Shown here: piece by piece, positions 28,388 to 38,018 of the stretch
Layout of the letters: each line of letters begins with the position of its first letter
Position numbering within the stretch: the stretch's first letter is position 1
Assembly (NCBI RefSeq): GCF_002591975.1
Contig: NZ_NVQE01000002.1
Location: 1 to 64,000, forward strand
Length of the DNA stretch: 64,000 nucleotides
Source: Mycobacterium neglectum
GTDB taxonomy: Bacteria; Actinomycetota; Actinomycetes; Mycobacteriales; Mycobacteriaceae
Reading direction: 5' to 3'
Program-made: the position numbers and the translations under genes
The notes under the pieces: model-generated
What the model was told of the DNA's origin: nothing
The model's input: the letters and a program-made list of their open reading frames with translations, nothing else
Database searches by the model: none

Positions 28388-29782
28388 TCATCGGCCGAGC
28401 GTCAGCGGCTCTGCGGCGCGGTATTGCTCGAGCACGTGCGGCGTGGGGTCCGCCGTGTACGTCGTGGTGATTCCAAACGACCATGCCGCAGGCGAAGCAC
28501 TCTGGGTGAGTGCCCACGCGGCCTGCCGGGCGGCACCCAAAGCGACGTACTCCGCAGGCGTCGGCACATGCACGGGTGCGCCCCAGAGCGCGGGCGCGAT
28601 ATGCCGAACCGCCTCCGACCGCGCTCCCCCGCCCACCAGGATGATGCGGTTGACCTCGACCCCGTGCGCGGTGATCCGGTCGATGCAGTAGGCCATTGAA
28701 CTGAGCAGTCCCTCGACGGCCGCGCGGGCAATGTTGGCGGCATTGAGGTTTCGAGTGGTCACGCCCTGCAGCGCGCCCGCCGCCTCCGGCAGGTTGGGCG
28801 ACCGTTCACCTTCGAAGTACGGAATCAGCGTGAGCCCCTCGGCGCCGGCCTGAGCGGACATCGCCAACCGGTCCAGCTCGTCGAAGTCCACGCCGAGCAT
28901 CGTGGCGACGGCTGCAAGCACCGGGGCTCCGTTGAGCGTGCAGACAAGCGGCAGTTGCCGTCCGGTGGCATCCGCGAAACCGGCCACGATGCCGTCGGGG
29001 TCGTGCGGCGCAACGTCACCGACCGCGCTCACGACCCCTGAGGTGCCGAGCGAGACGACGCAATCACCCGGGCCCGCACCCAATCCGAGTGCCGCCCCCG
29101 CGTTGTCCCCGGCGCCCGGCCCGAGAACCGCACCCGTCGGCATGGATCCGGCTGCCTGCGAAGGACCCAGGACGGTAGGAACTTCGGGCCGCCGGCCCCG
29201 CATCGCCATTTCGAGCAGATCGAGTTGATAGCTGTCGGACGCCGACGAGTAATAGCCGGTTCCGCTGGCATCGCTTCGGTCGGTGCGCAGATCGGCGATG
29301 TCGTCGGAACCGCTCAGCCGCCAGGTCAACCAGTCGTGCGGTAGGCACACCGCAGCCGTCGCATCGGCGTGCGCGGGTTCGTGATCGGCGAGCCAACGCA
29401 GTTTGGCCGCCGTGATCGCGGCGACAGGCACCACGCCGATGCGCTTTGCCCATTGGAGCGCACCCAATTCGGCGACGAGCGCATCGGCGGCTGCGCTCGA
29501 TCGAGTGTCGTTCCACAGCAGTGCATCTCGCACGACTGCGCCAGCGCTGTCGAGACACACCATGCCGTGCTGCTGCGCGCCGACGGAGACCGCTGCCACG
29601 TCATCGAGTCCGCCCGCGGCGGCGGCGGCGGATTGCAGCGCCGTCCACCACTGCTGCGGATCGATTTCGGTGCCGTCCGGGTGCGGCGAGCTCGCCGACC
29701 GCACGACCGCGCCGGTGTCCGCGTCGCAAATGACGACCTTGCAGGACTGGGTGGATGAATCGATACCCGCGACGAGAGCCAC
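28388..29782 (-). CDS. xylB: Xylulokinase (FGGY carbohydrate kinase)
   Basis: About 464 residues. The N terminus [23 protein letters not shown] is the FGGY phosphate-binding region. Later come [42 protein letters not shown], and the C-terminal FGGY signature region [30 protein letters not shown]. It phosphorylates D-xylulose or a similar ketopentose with ATP. The GTG at 29782 was preferred because family proteins start at this point; an ATG eight codons earlier is possible. No xylose transporter or isomerase gene adjoins, so the physiological substrate may be another polyol or ketose. Confidence 0.92.
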   Translation of the reverse strand: MALVAGIDSSTQSCKVVICDADTGAVVRSASSPHPDGTEIDPQQWWTALQSAAAAAGGLDDVAAVSVGAQQHGMVCLDSAGAVVRDALLWNDTRSSAAADALVAELGALQWAKRIGVVPVAAITAAKLRWLADHEPAHADATAAVCLPHDWLTWRLSGSDDIADLRTDRSDASGTGYYSSASDSYQLDLLEMAMRGRRPEVPTVLGPSQAAGSMPTGAVLGPGAGDNAGAALGLGAGPGDCVVSLGTSGVVSAVGDVAPHDPDGIVAGFADATGRQLPLVCTLNGAPVLAAVATMLGVDFDELDRLAMSAQAGAEGLTLIPYFEGERSPNLPEAAGALQGVTTRNLNAANIARAAVEGLLSSMAYCIDRITAHGVEVNRIILVGGGARSEAVRHIAPALWGAPVHVPTPAEYVALGAARQAAWALTQSASPAAWSFGITTTYTADPTPHVLEQYRAAEPLTLGR

Positions 29783-29939
29783 GCAACCGACGCTACGCCG
29801 ATGCATTCGGAGCGCGCAGCGGGCCGATCCACACAGGCGAAGGCTTGTGATCTGGTCGCGAATCGCATCCCCGCTGCGCTACCGCGCCGCATAACCTTTA
29901 ATCAGGCACAGCTTGCTGGTTGTGGTGGGAGAATGCGCT

Positions 29940-30446
29940 GTGGCCAGCGAACACCCTGAGGCCGAAAGGCGTTGGGACGACGACCGCGACGAGACGGAAG
30001 CTCAACGGCTGGACCGAAACTGGTCGAGTCTGCTGCAGGAGTTGCGGGTCGCGCAGACCGGCGTCCAGTTGCTCACCGGTTTCCTACTCATCCTGCCTTT
30101 CCAGCCACGGTTCGGCGCCCTGGACGGCGTCATGCGCATGGTCTATCTCGTCACGGTCGGTTGTTCGATCGGGGCGACGGTGTTGTTGGTCGCTCCGGTC
30201 AGCATGCACCGCGTGCTGTTCCGGCGGCACAGACTCAAGACGTTGGTGGCCATCTCCCACAAGTACGCGACGGTCGGGATCATGTTGCTTGGCGCCGCCC
30301 TCGCCGGTGTCGCCGTGGTCATCTTCGACAGCGTGATCGGCAGGCCAGGCGCCTGGATCGCCGGCGGGTGCACGCTGCTGGCACTCGTCACGTTCTGGTA
30401 CGCGTTGCCGCTACGGGATCGAGACTCGCGCGACACCTCGTACTGA
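29940..30446 (+). CDS. DUF6328-like membrane protein
   Basis: A 168-residue product. An acidic N-terminal region (ASEHPEAERRWDDDRDETEAQRLDRNWSSLLQELRVAQTGVQLLTGFLL) is followed by four hydrophobic segments. The pattern LLQELRVAQTGVQLLTGFLLILPFQPRF is typical of the DUF6328 family of actinobacterial membrane proteins. The GTG at 29940 has GGGAGA seven to eight bases upstream; the longer frame lacks a ribosome binding site. Function unknown. Confidence 0.8.
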   Translation: MASEHPEAERRWDDDRDETEAQRLDRNWSSLLQELRVAQTGVQLLTGFLLILPFQPRFGALDGVMRMVYLVTVGCSIGATVLLVAPVSMHRVLFRRHRLKTLVAISHKYATVGIMLLGAALAGVAVVIFDSVIGRPGAWIAGGCTLLALVTFWYALPLRDRDSRDTSY

Positions 30447-30482
30447 CGTTTGCGTCCCCACTGGCCGGGGAACACCTGGTCC

Positions 30483-31373
30483 ATGTTGATCCGACGTGTC
30501 GCCCGACCGATGTTGTCAGCGGCCTTCATCGCCCGCGGCGTCGATGCCCTACGCAGCCCAAAACCCGCCGCCGATGCGGCCCGCCCCACGCTCGAGGGCC
30601 TGAGCAAGTTGCCCGATCCGGTCGGCACCAACATTCCGTCGAATGCCGAGACCGTGGCACGCGTCAACGCGGCGGTGCAGATCGGCGGCGGCCTGCTACT
30701 TGCCAGCGGAAAGCTGCCGCGGTTGGCTTCGGCGGCGCTAGCTCTCAGCGTGGTGCCGGGAAGCCTGGGCGGACATACTTTCTGGAACGAGACTGATCCA
30801 CAACGCAAGGCCGACGAACGTCGCGCCTTCCTCACCGACATCAGCCTCATCGGTGGCCTCATCATCGCCGCCGTCGACACCGAGGGCAAGCCGTCGCTGG
30901 GGTGGCGCGGACGTCACGCCGCCCACAAGGTGTCCGACGCGGTCACCGCGGCGCTGCCGGTCGGCGCCGCGACCGGTGGGGCTCTTGCCGACAGCCAGCT
31001 CGCCGAAAAGGTAGGTCACGGCCTGCAGGTCGGCGCCGAACGTGGGCGTGAATTCGCGCATGTTGCCCGCGAACGGGGACCCGAGTTCGCCGAGCTGGCA
31101 CGTAAACGCAGCGCCGAGATCGCCGATGTCGCCCGCGAACGGGGACCCGAGTTCGCCGAGCTGGCACGTAAACGCAGCGCCGAGATCGCCGACGTCGCCC
31201 GTGATCGCGGCTGGGAATGGGCCGATGTCGCCCGCGAGCGGGCACCGGAATTGGCCGAAACCGCACGTGATCGCGCAACAGATCTCGCCGACTCGGCGCG
31301 CTCTCAGGGACGTAGGCAGGTCAGGCAGGCGCGCAAGCAGATCAAGCAGGAGCGCAAGCGCCTGAGTTCATGA
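30483..31373 (+). CDS. DoxX-family membrane protein with an 11-residue repeat C-terminal tail
   Basis: A 296-residue product. Residues 1-150 match DoxX (MLSAAFIARGVDAL; VNAAVQIGGGLLLASGKLPRLASAALALSVVPGSLGGHTFW; ISLIGGLIIAAVDTEGKPSLGW). From about residue 185 the tail is a series of 11-residue units of the type ARERGPEFAEL / ARKRSAEIADV, alternating basic and acidic residues and probably a long amphipathic helix. Two adjacent 66-bp units (31065-31130, 31131-31196) differ at one base, so they duplicated recently. Mycobacterial DoxX proteins act in redox and envelope homeostasis; the repeat tail's role is unknown. Confidence 0.85.
   Translation: MLIRRVARPMLSAAFIARGVDALRSPKPAADAARPTLEGLSKLPDPVGTNIPSNAETVARVNAAVQIGGGLLLASGKLPRLASAALALSVVPGSLGGHTFWNETDPQRKADERRAFLTDISLIGGLIIAAVDTEGKPSLGWRGRHAAHKVSDAVTAALPVGAATGGALADSQLAEKVGHGLQVGAERGREFAHVARERGPEFAELARKRSAEIADVARERGPEFAELARKRSAEIADVARDRGWEWADVARERAPELAETARDRATDLADSARSQGRRQVRQARKQIKQERKRLSS
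31065..31196 (+). repeat. 66-bp tandem duplication inside the DoxX-family gene
   Basis: Two copies (31065-31130 and 31131-31196) agree at 65 of 66 bases and keep the reading frame, encoding 22 residues each (two 11-residue units). More degenerate 33-bp units follow to about 31290. Such repeats expand and contract by slippage. Confidence 0.9.
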
Positions 31374-31479
31374 TCATCGTGGGCTGAACAGGCGCGTTCC
31401 GTCAGATTCGGTTGTACATTGACTCCACCATCCCCGCGGTTGGATTCGCCTTCCGCGCAGCGGACGCGAGGAGTGCACG

Positions 31480-31971
31480 ATGACAACCCCCGAGTACAAC
31501 CCCCAGCCGGGTCAATACGGTGAGCACGGCGCCTATCCCCCTGTCGGAGGTCAGCAGCCCGGCGGATTGCTGTGGCGCTGGCTTGCCCGGGTCATCGACG
31601 GCATCTTGGTCGCCATCGTCAGCTACGCGCTGATCTTCCTCACCGACACGTTGTCGAACTTCTGGGCGACGGGCCTGTTCACCGGCGTGCTGACCTTCGT
31701 CTACTTCGTGGCCTTCGAGGTCTCCATGGGATCGACGCCCGGCAAAAAGCTGCTGGGCCTGAGCGTCCACGGTCCGGCCGGTGCGCCCAAACCGACGCCT
31801 GCGCAATCGGCGATCCGCAACTCGTGGACGCTGCTGCCGATCATCCCGTTCATCGGTGGGCTGCTTGGAGTCGTCGCGATCATCATCATCGCGGTAACCA
31901 TCAATGGCAGCCCCACCAAGCAGGGCAAGCACGACGAACTCGCTGGCGGCACTCAGGTCGTCAAGGGCTGA
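31480..31971 (+). CDS. RDD-family membrane protein
   Basis: A 163-residue product. A proline/glycine/glutamine-rich cytoplasmic N terminus (residues 1-28) precedes the RDD motif in LLWRWLARVIDGILVAIVSYALIF. A second segment, VLTFVYFVAFEVSMGSTPGKKLLGLSV, shows the typical GSTPGKxxxG pattern, and a third hydrophobic segment (LLPIIPFIGGLLGVVAIIIIAVT) follows. RDD proteins are small membrane proteins, some linked to cation transport; the role here is unknown. GAGGAG stands seven bases upstream of the ATG. It is followed, convergent, by the gluconate permease gene. Confidence 0.9.
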   Translation: MTTPEYNPQPGQYGEHGAYPPVGGQQPGGLLWRWLARVIDGILVAIVSYALIFLTDTLSNFWATGLFTGVLTFVYFVAFEVSMGSTPGKKLLGLSVHGPAGAPKPTPAQSAIRNSWTLLPIIPFIGGLLGVVAIIIIAVTINGSPTKQGKHDELAGGTQVVKG

Positions 31972-31983
31972 CGCGGGAGCCGA

Positions 31984-33447
31984 TCAGGTTACGACCCACA
32001 GGGCCAGGGCTATCACGAATGCGGTGAGGCCCAGCGTCGTCTCCATCACGGTCCACGTCTTCAGCGTCGTCTTCACGTCCATCCCGAAGAAGCGACTCAC
32101 CAGCCAGAAACCCGAGTCGTTGACGTGCGAGAGCACGGTTGCGCCCGCCGCGATGGCGACCACCAAGAGCGTCAGATGAAAACTGCTCAGGCTCGCTTCG
32201 GCGGCCGCGGCGCCAAGCAGGCCGGCAGTCGTCGTGATCGCGACGGTCGCGGAGCCCTGTGCGACGCGTAGCAACGTGGCGATGATGAATGCCTGGAGTA
32301 TCAGGGACATTCCGAGGTTCGAAAGCGAGCTGCTCAGCGCATCTCCGATACCGCTCAATCGCAGCACGCCTCCGAACATGCCGCCGGCGCCGGTGATGAG
32401 GATGACCGTGCAGATCGGGCCGAGCGCGTTGTCGAAGATGTCGCTGACGTCGGCCATCGACCTGCCCCGCAATCCCAGTACGAGCGTGGCCACGAGCACA
32501 GTGATGAGCAACGCGACCGAGGTATTGCCGAGCAGCATCAGGTAGTCGGCCCAGGCCGCGCCCTCTTCGATGACGCCTGCGGTCGTCAGCGTCTTGAGCA
32601 CGGTGTTGAACGAGATCAAGAAGAACGGCAGCAGCAAGATGCCGAGCACGGTAGCGAAGGCCGGAGCCGTTCGGGTCGGTGCCTGTGTCGCGGTGTGCCC
32701 GTCGCCACCGTCTCCGGTGGGTGCAACGCCGCCGCCGGAGACGTCGGGATCGGTGACCTTGTCGCGGCCACCATTCATTGGACCGAACAATGCCTCGGGG
32801 ATGTCAACGTGTACGCGGTGTCCGATGAACTGGGAGACGAGATAGGCGCCGATGTACCAAGACACGACGGCAATGGGCGCGCCGACAAGCAGCGTCAGTC
32901 CGATGTTGGCTTCGAGCGCCTCCGCGGCGGCGACCGGTCCGGGGTGGGGTGGCACTATCGCGTGCATGGCGGCGAATGCGCCGGCGGCTGGGAACGCGTA
33001 CAACAGAAGCGAGCCGCCGAAGCGCCGCGCGACAGTCATGATGATCGGCAGGAAGACCACAAGACCGGCATCGAAGAAGATCGGGAAGCCGAAGATCAAC
33101 GCGGCGATACCAAGTGCAAGCGGAGCGCGCTTCTCACCGAACCTGCTGATCAGCGTGTCGGCGAGAATCTGTGCGCCGCCGGTTATCTCGAGGAGTCGGC
33201 CAATCATCACGCCGAAGCCGACCAATAGTGCCACCGACCCGATTGTGTTCGAGAAGCCGAAGGAGAGCGCATCGGGGACGTCGCCGACTGGAATGCCCGC
33301 GGCCAGTGCGGTCAGCACACTTACCAGTACGAGCGCCACGAACGCATGCAGCTTGACCTTCATGATCAAGAACAGCAGGACGGCGACTGCCACGACCGCG
33401 ATCAGCAGCAGCGTTGTGACGCCGTATGCCGGTTCGATTGCTTCCAC
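31984..33447 (-). CDS. gntP: Gluconate:H+ symporter, GntP family
   Basis: A 487-residue product with about 12 to 14 hydrophobic segments. The GntP features are FGFSNTIGSVALLVGFGVMIGRLLEITGGAQ, FGFPIFFDAGLVVFLPIIMTVAR, HAIVPPHPGPVAAAE and GSATVAITTTAGLL. A charged loop rich in Asp and Gly (about residues 235-265) is longer than usual. The GTG start shares one base with the gluconokinase stop (TAGTG), so the pair is one operon: uptake then phosphorylation. The FadR-type regulator gene lies divergently just beyond gntK and most likely controls both. Confidence 0.94.
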   Translation of the reverse strand: MEAIEPAYGVTTLLLIAVVAVAVLLFLIMKVKLHAFVALVLVSVLTALAAGIPVGDVPDALSFGFSNTIGSVALLVGFGVMIGRLLEITGGAQILADTLISRFGEKRAPLALGIAALIFGFPIFFDAGLVVFLPIIMTVARRFGGSLLLYAFPAAGAFAAMHAIVPPHPGPVAAAEALEANIGLTLLVGAPIAVVSWYIGAYLVSQFIGHRVHVDIPEALFGPMNGGRDKVTDPDVSGGGVAPTGDGGDGHTATQAPTRTAPAFATVLGILLLPFFLISFNTVLKTLTTAGVIEEGAAWADYLMLLGNTSVALLITVLVATLVLGLRGRSMADVSDIFDNALGPICTVILITGAGGMFGGVLRLSGIGDALSSSLSNLGMSLILQAFIIATLLRVAQGSATVAITTTAGLLGAAAAEASLSSFHLTLLVVAIAAGATVLSHVNDSGFWLVSRFFGMDVKTTLKTWTVMETTLGLTAFVIALALWVVT

Positions 33448-33947
33448 TAGGACTCCTGTTCGGTTGAAGCGACATAGGTTTCGACAATGGAATCGATGTT
33501 CTGGTCGACATCGATGGCGATACCGCGCTCGTCATCGCCGAGTGTTTCGAGCGTCTCGAACTGAGAGGCCAGCAGTGACGCGGGCATGAAATGGCCCGGG
33601 CGGCTGGCCTGCCGTTTGGCGATGACCTCCGGCGTGCCACTGAGATGGAGGAACTCGACATCGGGACAATGGCGGCGAAGCTGATCGCGGTATCTGCGCT
33701 TCAGCGCCGAGCAACTCATCACACCGCCGGTGCCGCAGCGCTCGGCCAGCCACTCCCCGATCGCTTCCAGCCAGGGAAAGCGGTCGTCGTCGTTGAGCGC
33801 TTCGCCCGCGGTCATTTTTGCGATGTTGGCCGGCGGATGAAAGTCGTCGGCGTCGGCGAACGGCACTCGGAGCCGCTGGGCCAGTGCCGCTCCGACCGTC
33901 GATTTACCTGACCCCGAGACGCCCATCGCCACGATTGGTGACGCCAT
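33447..33947 (-). CDS. gntK: Gluconokinase
   Basis: A 166-residue product of the usual family length. P-loop GVSGSGKSTVGAALA at residues 9-23, the gluconate-binding DADDFHPPANIAKM region and DDDRFPWLEAIGEWL, then CSALKRRYRDQLR and RPGHFMPASLLASQFETLE are all characteristic of GntK. It makes 6-phosphogluconate from gluconate and ATP for the pentose phosphate or Entner-Doudoroff route. It is the first gene of the gntK-gntP operon and is divergent from the FadR-type regulator, 124 bp apart. Confidence 0.95.
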   Translation of the reverse strand: MASPIVAMGVSGSGKSTVGAALAQRLRVPFADADDFHPPANIAKMTAGEALNDDDRFPWLEAIGEWLAERCGTGGVMSCSALKRRYRDQLRRHCPDVEFLHLSGTPEVIAKRQASRPGHFMPASLLASQFETLETLGDDERGIAIDVDQNIDSIVETYVASTEQES

Positions 33948-33999
33948 CTATCCCACCTACCCAGTTGTGCTTGACGTCACACAGCATGCCTCAATAGTC

Positions 34000-34015
34000 A
34001 TACGATTACAAGTAT
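34000..34015. promoter_or_regulatory. Putative GntR/FadR operator in the gntK - regulator intergenic region
   Basis: ATAC-N8-GTAT forms an inverted repeat in an AT-rich spacer (33948-34071) between the divergent gntK and FadR-type regulator starts. CATATG at 34026-34031 and a further TATGACAAGATGTAT-like word near 34055-34069 could be extra half-sites. TTGACG at 33971-33976 is a possible -35 box for the regulator. Confidence 0.4.
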
Positions 34016-34071
34016 CTTTCGGAATCATATGGTTTTAATGCGTCCAGCAAATCCTATGACAAGATGTATAA

Positions 34072-34800
34072 GTGGTCTCCCAACCAATCGTCGGCGCTCT
34101 GCATGGTGGTCTTCTCACCGCCCTGGGCACCGCGATCGTGTCCGGGGAGTACTCGGCGGGCCAGGTGATCACGCTCGACGGGGTGAGCGCGCAGCACGGT
34201 GTGTCGCGAAGCGTCGTCCGCGAAGCCGTCCGGGTCCTCGAATCCATGGGCATGGTCGAATCGCGACGTCGGGTGGGCATCACGATCCTGCCTGCGGACA
34301 AATGGAACGTCTTCGACCCCATCGTGATTCGGTGGCGACTTGAATCGGGCGACCGGGCCGCACAGCTGCTGTCTCTGTCGGAGCTGCGGCGAGGCTTCGA
34401 GCCCGCCGCCGCGGCACTCGCGGCGCGTCGAGCCGATCCCCATCAGTGCAGGATCATGGCGGCCGCCGTATCGGACATGGTGGTGCATGGGCGGTCGGCC
34501 GACCTTGACGCCTACTTGCTGGCCGACAAGATTTTCCACCAGACAATGCTCGAGGCAAGTGGCAACGAGATGTTCCGCGCCTTGAACGGTGTGGTCGCCG
34601 AGGTGCTCACCGGACGCACCCATCACGGCATGATGCCCGAGGTACCCAACCCGGCCGCCATCGCATTGCACGACGAGGTGGCGCGTGCCATCAGGCTGCG
34701 TGACGAGGCGGCCGCCGAACGTGCCATGCGCGCGATCATCGACGAAGCGGCATCCGCTGTGACTGAAGAGTTTTCACCCTCAGGACCGCTGGAGCCGTAG
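34072..34800 (+). CDS. FadR-type GntR-family regulator of the gluconate genes
   Basis: A 242-residue product. Residues 8-75 are a GntR winged helix (LLTALGTAIVSGEYSAGQVITLDGVSAQHGVSRSVVREAVRVLESMGMVESRRRVGITILP). From about residue 90 a helical FCD effector domain follows (LRRGFEPAAAALAARRADP; DLDAYLLADKIFHQTMLEASGNEMFRALN; ALHDEVARAIRLRDEAAAERAMRAII), including the metal/ligand histidines typical of FCD domains. It is divergent from gntK, so repression of gntKP relieved by gluconate or 6-phosphogluconate is the likely role. GTG start. Confidence 0.92.
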   Translation: MVSQPIVGALHGGLLTALGTAIVSGEYSAGQVITLDGVSAQHGVSRSVVREAVRVLESMGMVESRRRVGITILPADKWNVFDPIVIRWRLESGDRAAQLLSLSELRRGFEPAAAALAARRADPHQCRIMAAAVSDMVVHGRSADLDAYLLADKIFHQTMLEASGNEMFRALNGVVAEVLTGRTHHGMMPEVPNPAAIALHDEVARAIRLRDEAAAERAMRAIIDEAASAVTEEFSPSGPLEP

Positions 34801-34815
34801 TGGTTAACTGGGGGC

Positions 34816-35703
34816 ATGGATAGGCAACCCAGACTGGCACGGCGCTTCTTCGATCGGCTCGAACCGATTCACGCCGTCACCTATTTCGCGCCCGAGGCCC
34901 GTGCCGCCCTCGACGGGCTCGGATATCGAGGTTTCTGGATGGGTTACTTCGCCGCCCGCTCGGCGCCGTTCGGTGTGGTGCCGGCGGAAGTGGTTGCCGC
35001 GGCGTTCTACAACTTCGCCCCCCACCGTGTCGCTAAGGCGTTACCGGCGGCGTGGGAGATCGCGTCGCCGGCCGACGCCCTGCGAGCTCGCGAGCAATCG
35101 GCGGTGGAAGCGCTTCGCCGCTACGGCGTCGGTGATGGCGACGATCTGGGAACGGCCGCGGAGCTGGCCGCCAAAGCTGCCCGAAGCGCTGCGCTGGACG
35201 GGCGTCCGCTGTTCGCCGCAAACCTGGCGTTGGACTGGCCTGAGGAGCCGGTGGCCAAGCTGTGGCATGCCGTCACGCTGCTGCGCGAACATCGCGGCGA
35301 CGGACATGTGGCGGTGCTGTCGAGTGTGGGAGTCTCCGGTCGCGAGTGCAACGTCCTGCACGCCGCGGCGAACCGGGTGCCCAAGCAGATGATCATGCGC
35401 AGCCGCGACTACGACGACGAGCAATGGGCGCACTATCGCGACCGGCTGGTCCGTCGAGGCCTGCTCGATGGCGACGGACTCAGTTCGGCGGGACAGGAAC
35501 TCAAACAGCGCATCGAGGACACCACCGATGCATTGGCGCTCGGTGCGCTGGATGCGCTCGACGACGACGAGGTGGAGGCGCTCTTCCGCAGTCTGACGCC
35601 CACGACCCGCAAGGTGGTGGCCGCCGGTGATGTCCCCGCGGCGACCCCGATGGGCCTGAGCCGAGACGACCTCGACGACGACAGCGCCCGATTGAGCGGC
35701 TGA
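34816..35703 (+). CDS. SCO6745-family (winged-helix-like) protein
   Basis: A 295-residue product matching the actinobacterial SCO6745 family: [66 protein letters not shown] at the N terminus. The C-terminal half is predicted to be a MarR-like helix-turn-helix ([41 protein letters not shown]). The role is unknown; DNA binding is inferred. It follows the FadR-type regulator by 15 bp on the same strand, with YnfA five bases downstream. Confidence 0.88.
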   Translation: MDRQPRLARRFFDRLEPIHAVTYFAPEARAALDGLGYRGFWMGYFAARSAPFGVVPAEVVAAAFYNFAPHRVAKALPAAWEIASPADALRAREQSAVEALRRYGVGDGDDLGTAAELAAKAARSAALDGRPLFAANLALDWPEEPVAKLWHAVTLLREHRGDGHVAVLSSVGVSGRECNVLHAAANRVPKQMIMRSRDYDDEQWAHYRDRLVRRGLLDGDGLSSAGQELKQRIEDTTDALALGALDALDDDEVEALFRSLTPTTRKVVAAGDVPAATPMGLSRDDLDDDSARLSG

Positions 35704-35708
35704 CGATC

Positions 35709-36038
35709 GTGACGGTGCTGAAGTCGATCGCCTTGTTCGTGTTGGCCGCGCTGCTGGAGATCGGCGGAGCGTGGCTGGTCTGGCAAGGCGTCCGTGAGCA
35801 CAGGGGTCTGGCGTGGATCGGTGCCGGCGTGATCTTTTTGGGTGCATACGGGTTCGTCGCTGCATTTCAACCCGATCCGCACTTCGGGCGGGTCCTGGCG
35901 GCCTACGGCGGCGTCTTCATCGCCGGCTCACTGTTGTGGGGCATGGTCGCCGACGGCTTCCGGCCCGACCGTTGGGATGTGACGGGCGCCGTGGTGGCGC
36001 TGGTCGGGGTCGGCGTGATCATGTACGCGCCGCGCTGA
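35709..36038 (+). CDS. YnfA/UPF0060-family membrane protein
   Basis: A 109-residue product with four hydrophobic segments. [80 protein letters not shown] is the characteristic UPF0060 pattern. Related YnfA proteins resemble small multidrug transporters and are reported as efflux pumps, but the substrate here is unknown. The GTG start is five bases after the SCO6745-family stop, so translation is probably coupled. Confidence 0.93.
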   Translation: MTVLKSIALFVLAALLEIGGAWLVWQGVREHRGLAWIGAGVIFLGAYGFVAAFQPDPHFGRVLAAYGGVFIAGSLLWGMVADGFRPDRWDVTGAVVALVGVGVIMYAPR

Positions 36039-36050
36039 GCGTGCGCGAAC

Positions 36051-38018
36051 TTAGGGGTTGTTGCGGTTCCATTCCACCCAGCCAACGCCGGTGCGGCCGT
36101 CGGCGGTGGTGACCGACGCCCACGCTCGTGGGAAGTGACTGATTCGGCCGTCGGGTGATGTCAGCAGGACCGGTGCGTGCCCACGGATGTCGATGGTCGC
36201 GACGAGTCCACCCGGGTTGTAGGTGATCGTGGACGAGGCCGGCAGATCGTCCTCGGCGAACGTGGATTGCGCCGTCACGCCCTGCAGTTCGACCAGTGCC
36301 TCGCCGGCGCGCTGCGTGTAGCCGATACCGATGGGCGGTGCGCCGGGTATCCGGATATCGACGCCGTGGGCGTGGGTGCCGTCGTCGAGATGCAGGGCGC
36401 TCCACACCCAATCCATCGACCACCAGTCGCGCACGCCCCAGGAGTGATCGCGCTGACCGGGCACGCCGTTCAGCGTGTACTCGTGGCCGTCGATGGTGAC
36501 GATGCCCGACACCGTGCACGGGATCTCGTATCGAGGGGTGATTCGGTACTGGTACGGGACACCGGTCGTAGTCCAGACCAACTCCATCGTCGCCTCGACC
36601 GGCCTGCCCGGTTGCCCGTGCAGCAGCGCCGCCGGGTCGTCGTATGCCTGACCGCTCCCCCGCACCGTCACCGCGTAGGTCTGCAGCGGTGCTGTCGCGT
36701 CCAGGGTGAGCTCGATCTCGCCGGTGCCGTCGAAATCCAGCAGTGCGATGGTCGGCATGTCAGGTCCGCACAGAAGCGCGTTGACCCAGGTGGTGTTCTC
36801 GTTGGGCATCAGACCCAGCCGCACCCATCCGCCGATTCCCTGCTGTGGGTCGGCGAAGTCGAAATACCAGCTTTCGCTCCACAGCGGCTCGTCACCTGCG
36901 GTGTGCGCCTGCTCATCGGCGGGATTGACTGTGAGCGGTTCAGCGACAGTGCTTTTCGAGGGGTCCGGCAGAGCATCCAGCGCCCCGGTGTCGAGCACGT
37001 GATCGCCGTGCCGAGCCAGCATCGTCATGAACATCTCATCACCGCGATCGGTGCGCTCGACGAGCATCGAGCTCACGATCGCCATCATCACGCCGAAGAA
37101 GCTCTGCCGTCGCACGCCGTCGCGGACCTCGTCGAGGCTGATTCCGGCGGCGGACCCGAGCGCTTCGTGGTACGTCCGCAGCAAGGCGTCGTAATTCTCG
37201 CGACGAAGTTCGGTGGGCAGCGCGCAGCCGAGGAAGTAGGCGACGTCGGTCATGGCCGGACCCCACGTGACGGTCTGCCAGTCGACCACCGTCAACGCCC
37301 GGTCTGCTTGCGGACGGCCGAAAAGCATGTTGTCCAGCCGGTAATCGCCGTGGACGAGTCCCTTGATCCGGTCGTGCGCACCCTCGGCTTCCAGATAAGC
37401 ATCAAAACTGGCGACGAGGCGCTCGCAGACTGCACGATGCTCGGGGGCGATCTGGTTGCTGTATCGGTCGATGAATCCGGCATACAGCGCCGCGATCAGG
37501 CCCTGGTTGATCGGCGCGTCGCGGTTGAGCCAGTCCGCCTGCGCCATCGATGTGTCGCCGAACGCAGGCGCGTGCAGTCGGGCCAGTTCTGCCAGCGCCA
37601 GCATGGCTTCTTCGATTGTCGCACCGCGCAATTCGTCGCCGACGACGGCCGGCGCAGCGTCGTCGAGCAGGAGATGAAAGGCACCCGTGTCGGAGTCGAA
37701 GCCTGCCGAATAGCACGTGGCCACCGGGCCGCCGCCGAGGTGGGATGCGACATCGGTGTAGAAGCGCACCTCGCGCTCGTAGAGTCCGAGCGCCAAACCG
37801 GTCTGCCTGCTCGCCGGATCGGTCGCCGCGACTTTCAGTACGACCGACGACGGCCCGGCCCCATCAGAGGGACGCGTCAACTCGACGCGATAGCACTCGC
37901 TCATCTGTCCGGTGCCGATGCGCTCGAACGCGAAATCCGTGACCGTGGTGCCGAGTGCAGAGGTCAACCACGCGGCCGTCAGGTCCGACGGCCGCTCAAC
38001 GACGTCAGTGGTGCGCAC
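36051..38018 (-). CDS. Fusion of an aminoglycoside-phosphotransferase-like kinase and a beta-barrel (DUF7064/7065, CrtC-like) domain
   Basis: A 655-residue product. Residues 1-330 are an APH/choline-kinase-like domain with the catalytic loop HGDYRLDN (223-230) and metal-binding DWQT (246-249). Residues about 345-655 are a lipocalin-like beta-barrel module with PLWSESWYFDF, VNGVPGQRDHSWGVRDWWSMDWVWSALHLDDG and GVGWVEWN, the pattern of actinobacterial DUF7064/DUF7065 and hydroxyneurosporene-synthase-like proteins. In many relatives the two parts are separate genes. Its start overlaps the amine oxidase stop by 14 bp. A small amino alcohol or hydroxy metabolite made nearby may be its substrate; this is inference. 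Confidence 0.88.
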   Translation of the reverse strand: MRTTDVVERPSDLTAAWLTSALGTTVTDFAFERIGTGQMSECYRVELTRPSDGAGPSSVVLKVAATDPASRQTGLALGLYEREVRFYTDVASHLGGGPVATCYSAGFDSDTGAFHLLLDDAAPAVVGDELRGATIEEAMLALAELARLHAPAFGDTSMAQADWLNRDAPINQGLIAALYAGFIDRYSNQIAPEHRAVCERLVASFDAYLEAEGAHDRIKGLVHGDYRLDNMLFGRPQADRALTVVDWQTVTWGPAMTDVAYFLGCALPTELRRENYDALLRTYHEALGSAAGISLDEVRDGVRRQSFFGVMMAIVSSMLVERTDRGDEMFMTMLARHGDHVLDTGALDALPDPSKSTVAEPLTVNPADEQAHTAGDEPLWSESWYFDFADPQQGIGGWVRLGLMPNENTTWVNALLCGPDMPTIALLDFDGTGEIELTLDATAPLQTYAVTVRGSGQAYDDPAALLHGQPGRPVEATMELVWTTTGVPYQYRITPRYEIPCTVSGIVTIDGHEYTLNGVPGQRDHSWGVRDWWSMDWVWSALHLDDGTHAHGVDIRIPGAPPIGIGYTQRAGEALVELQGVTAQSTFAEDDLPASSTITYNPGGLVATIDIRGHAPVLLTSPDGRISHFPRAWASVTTADGRTGVGWVEWNRNNP

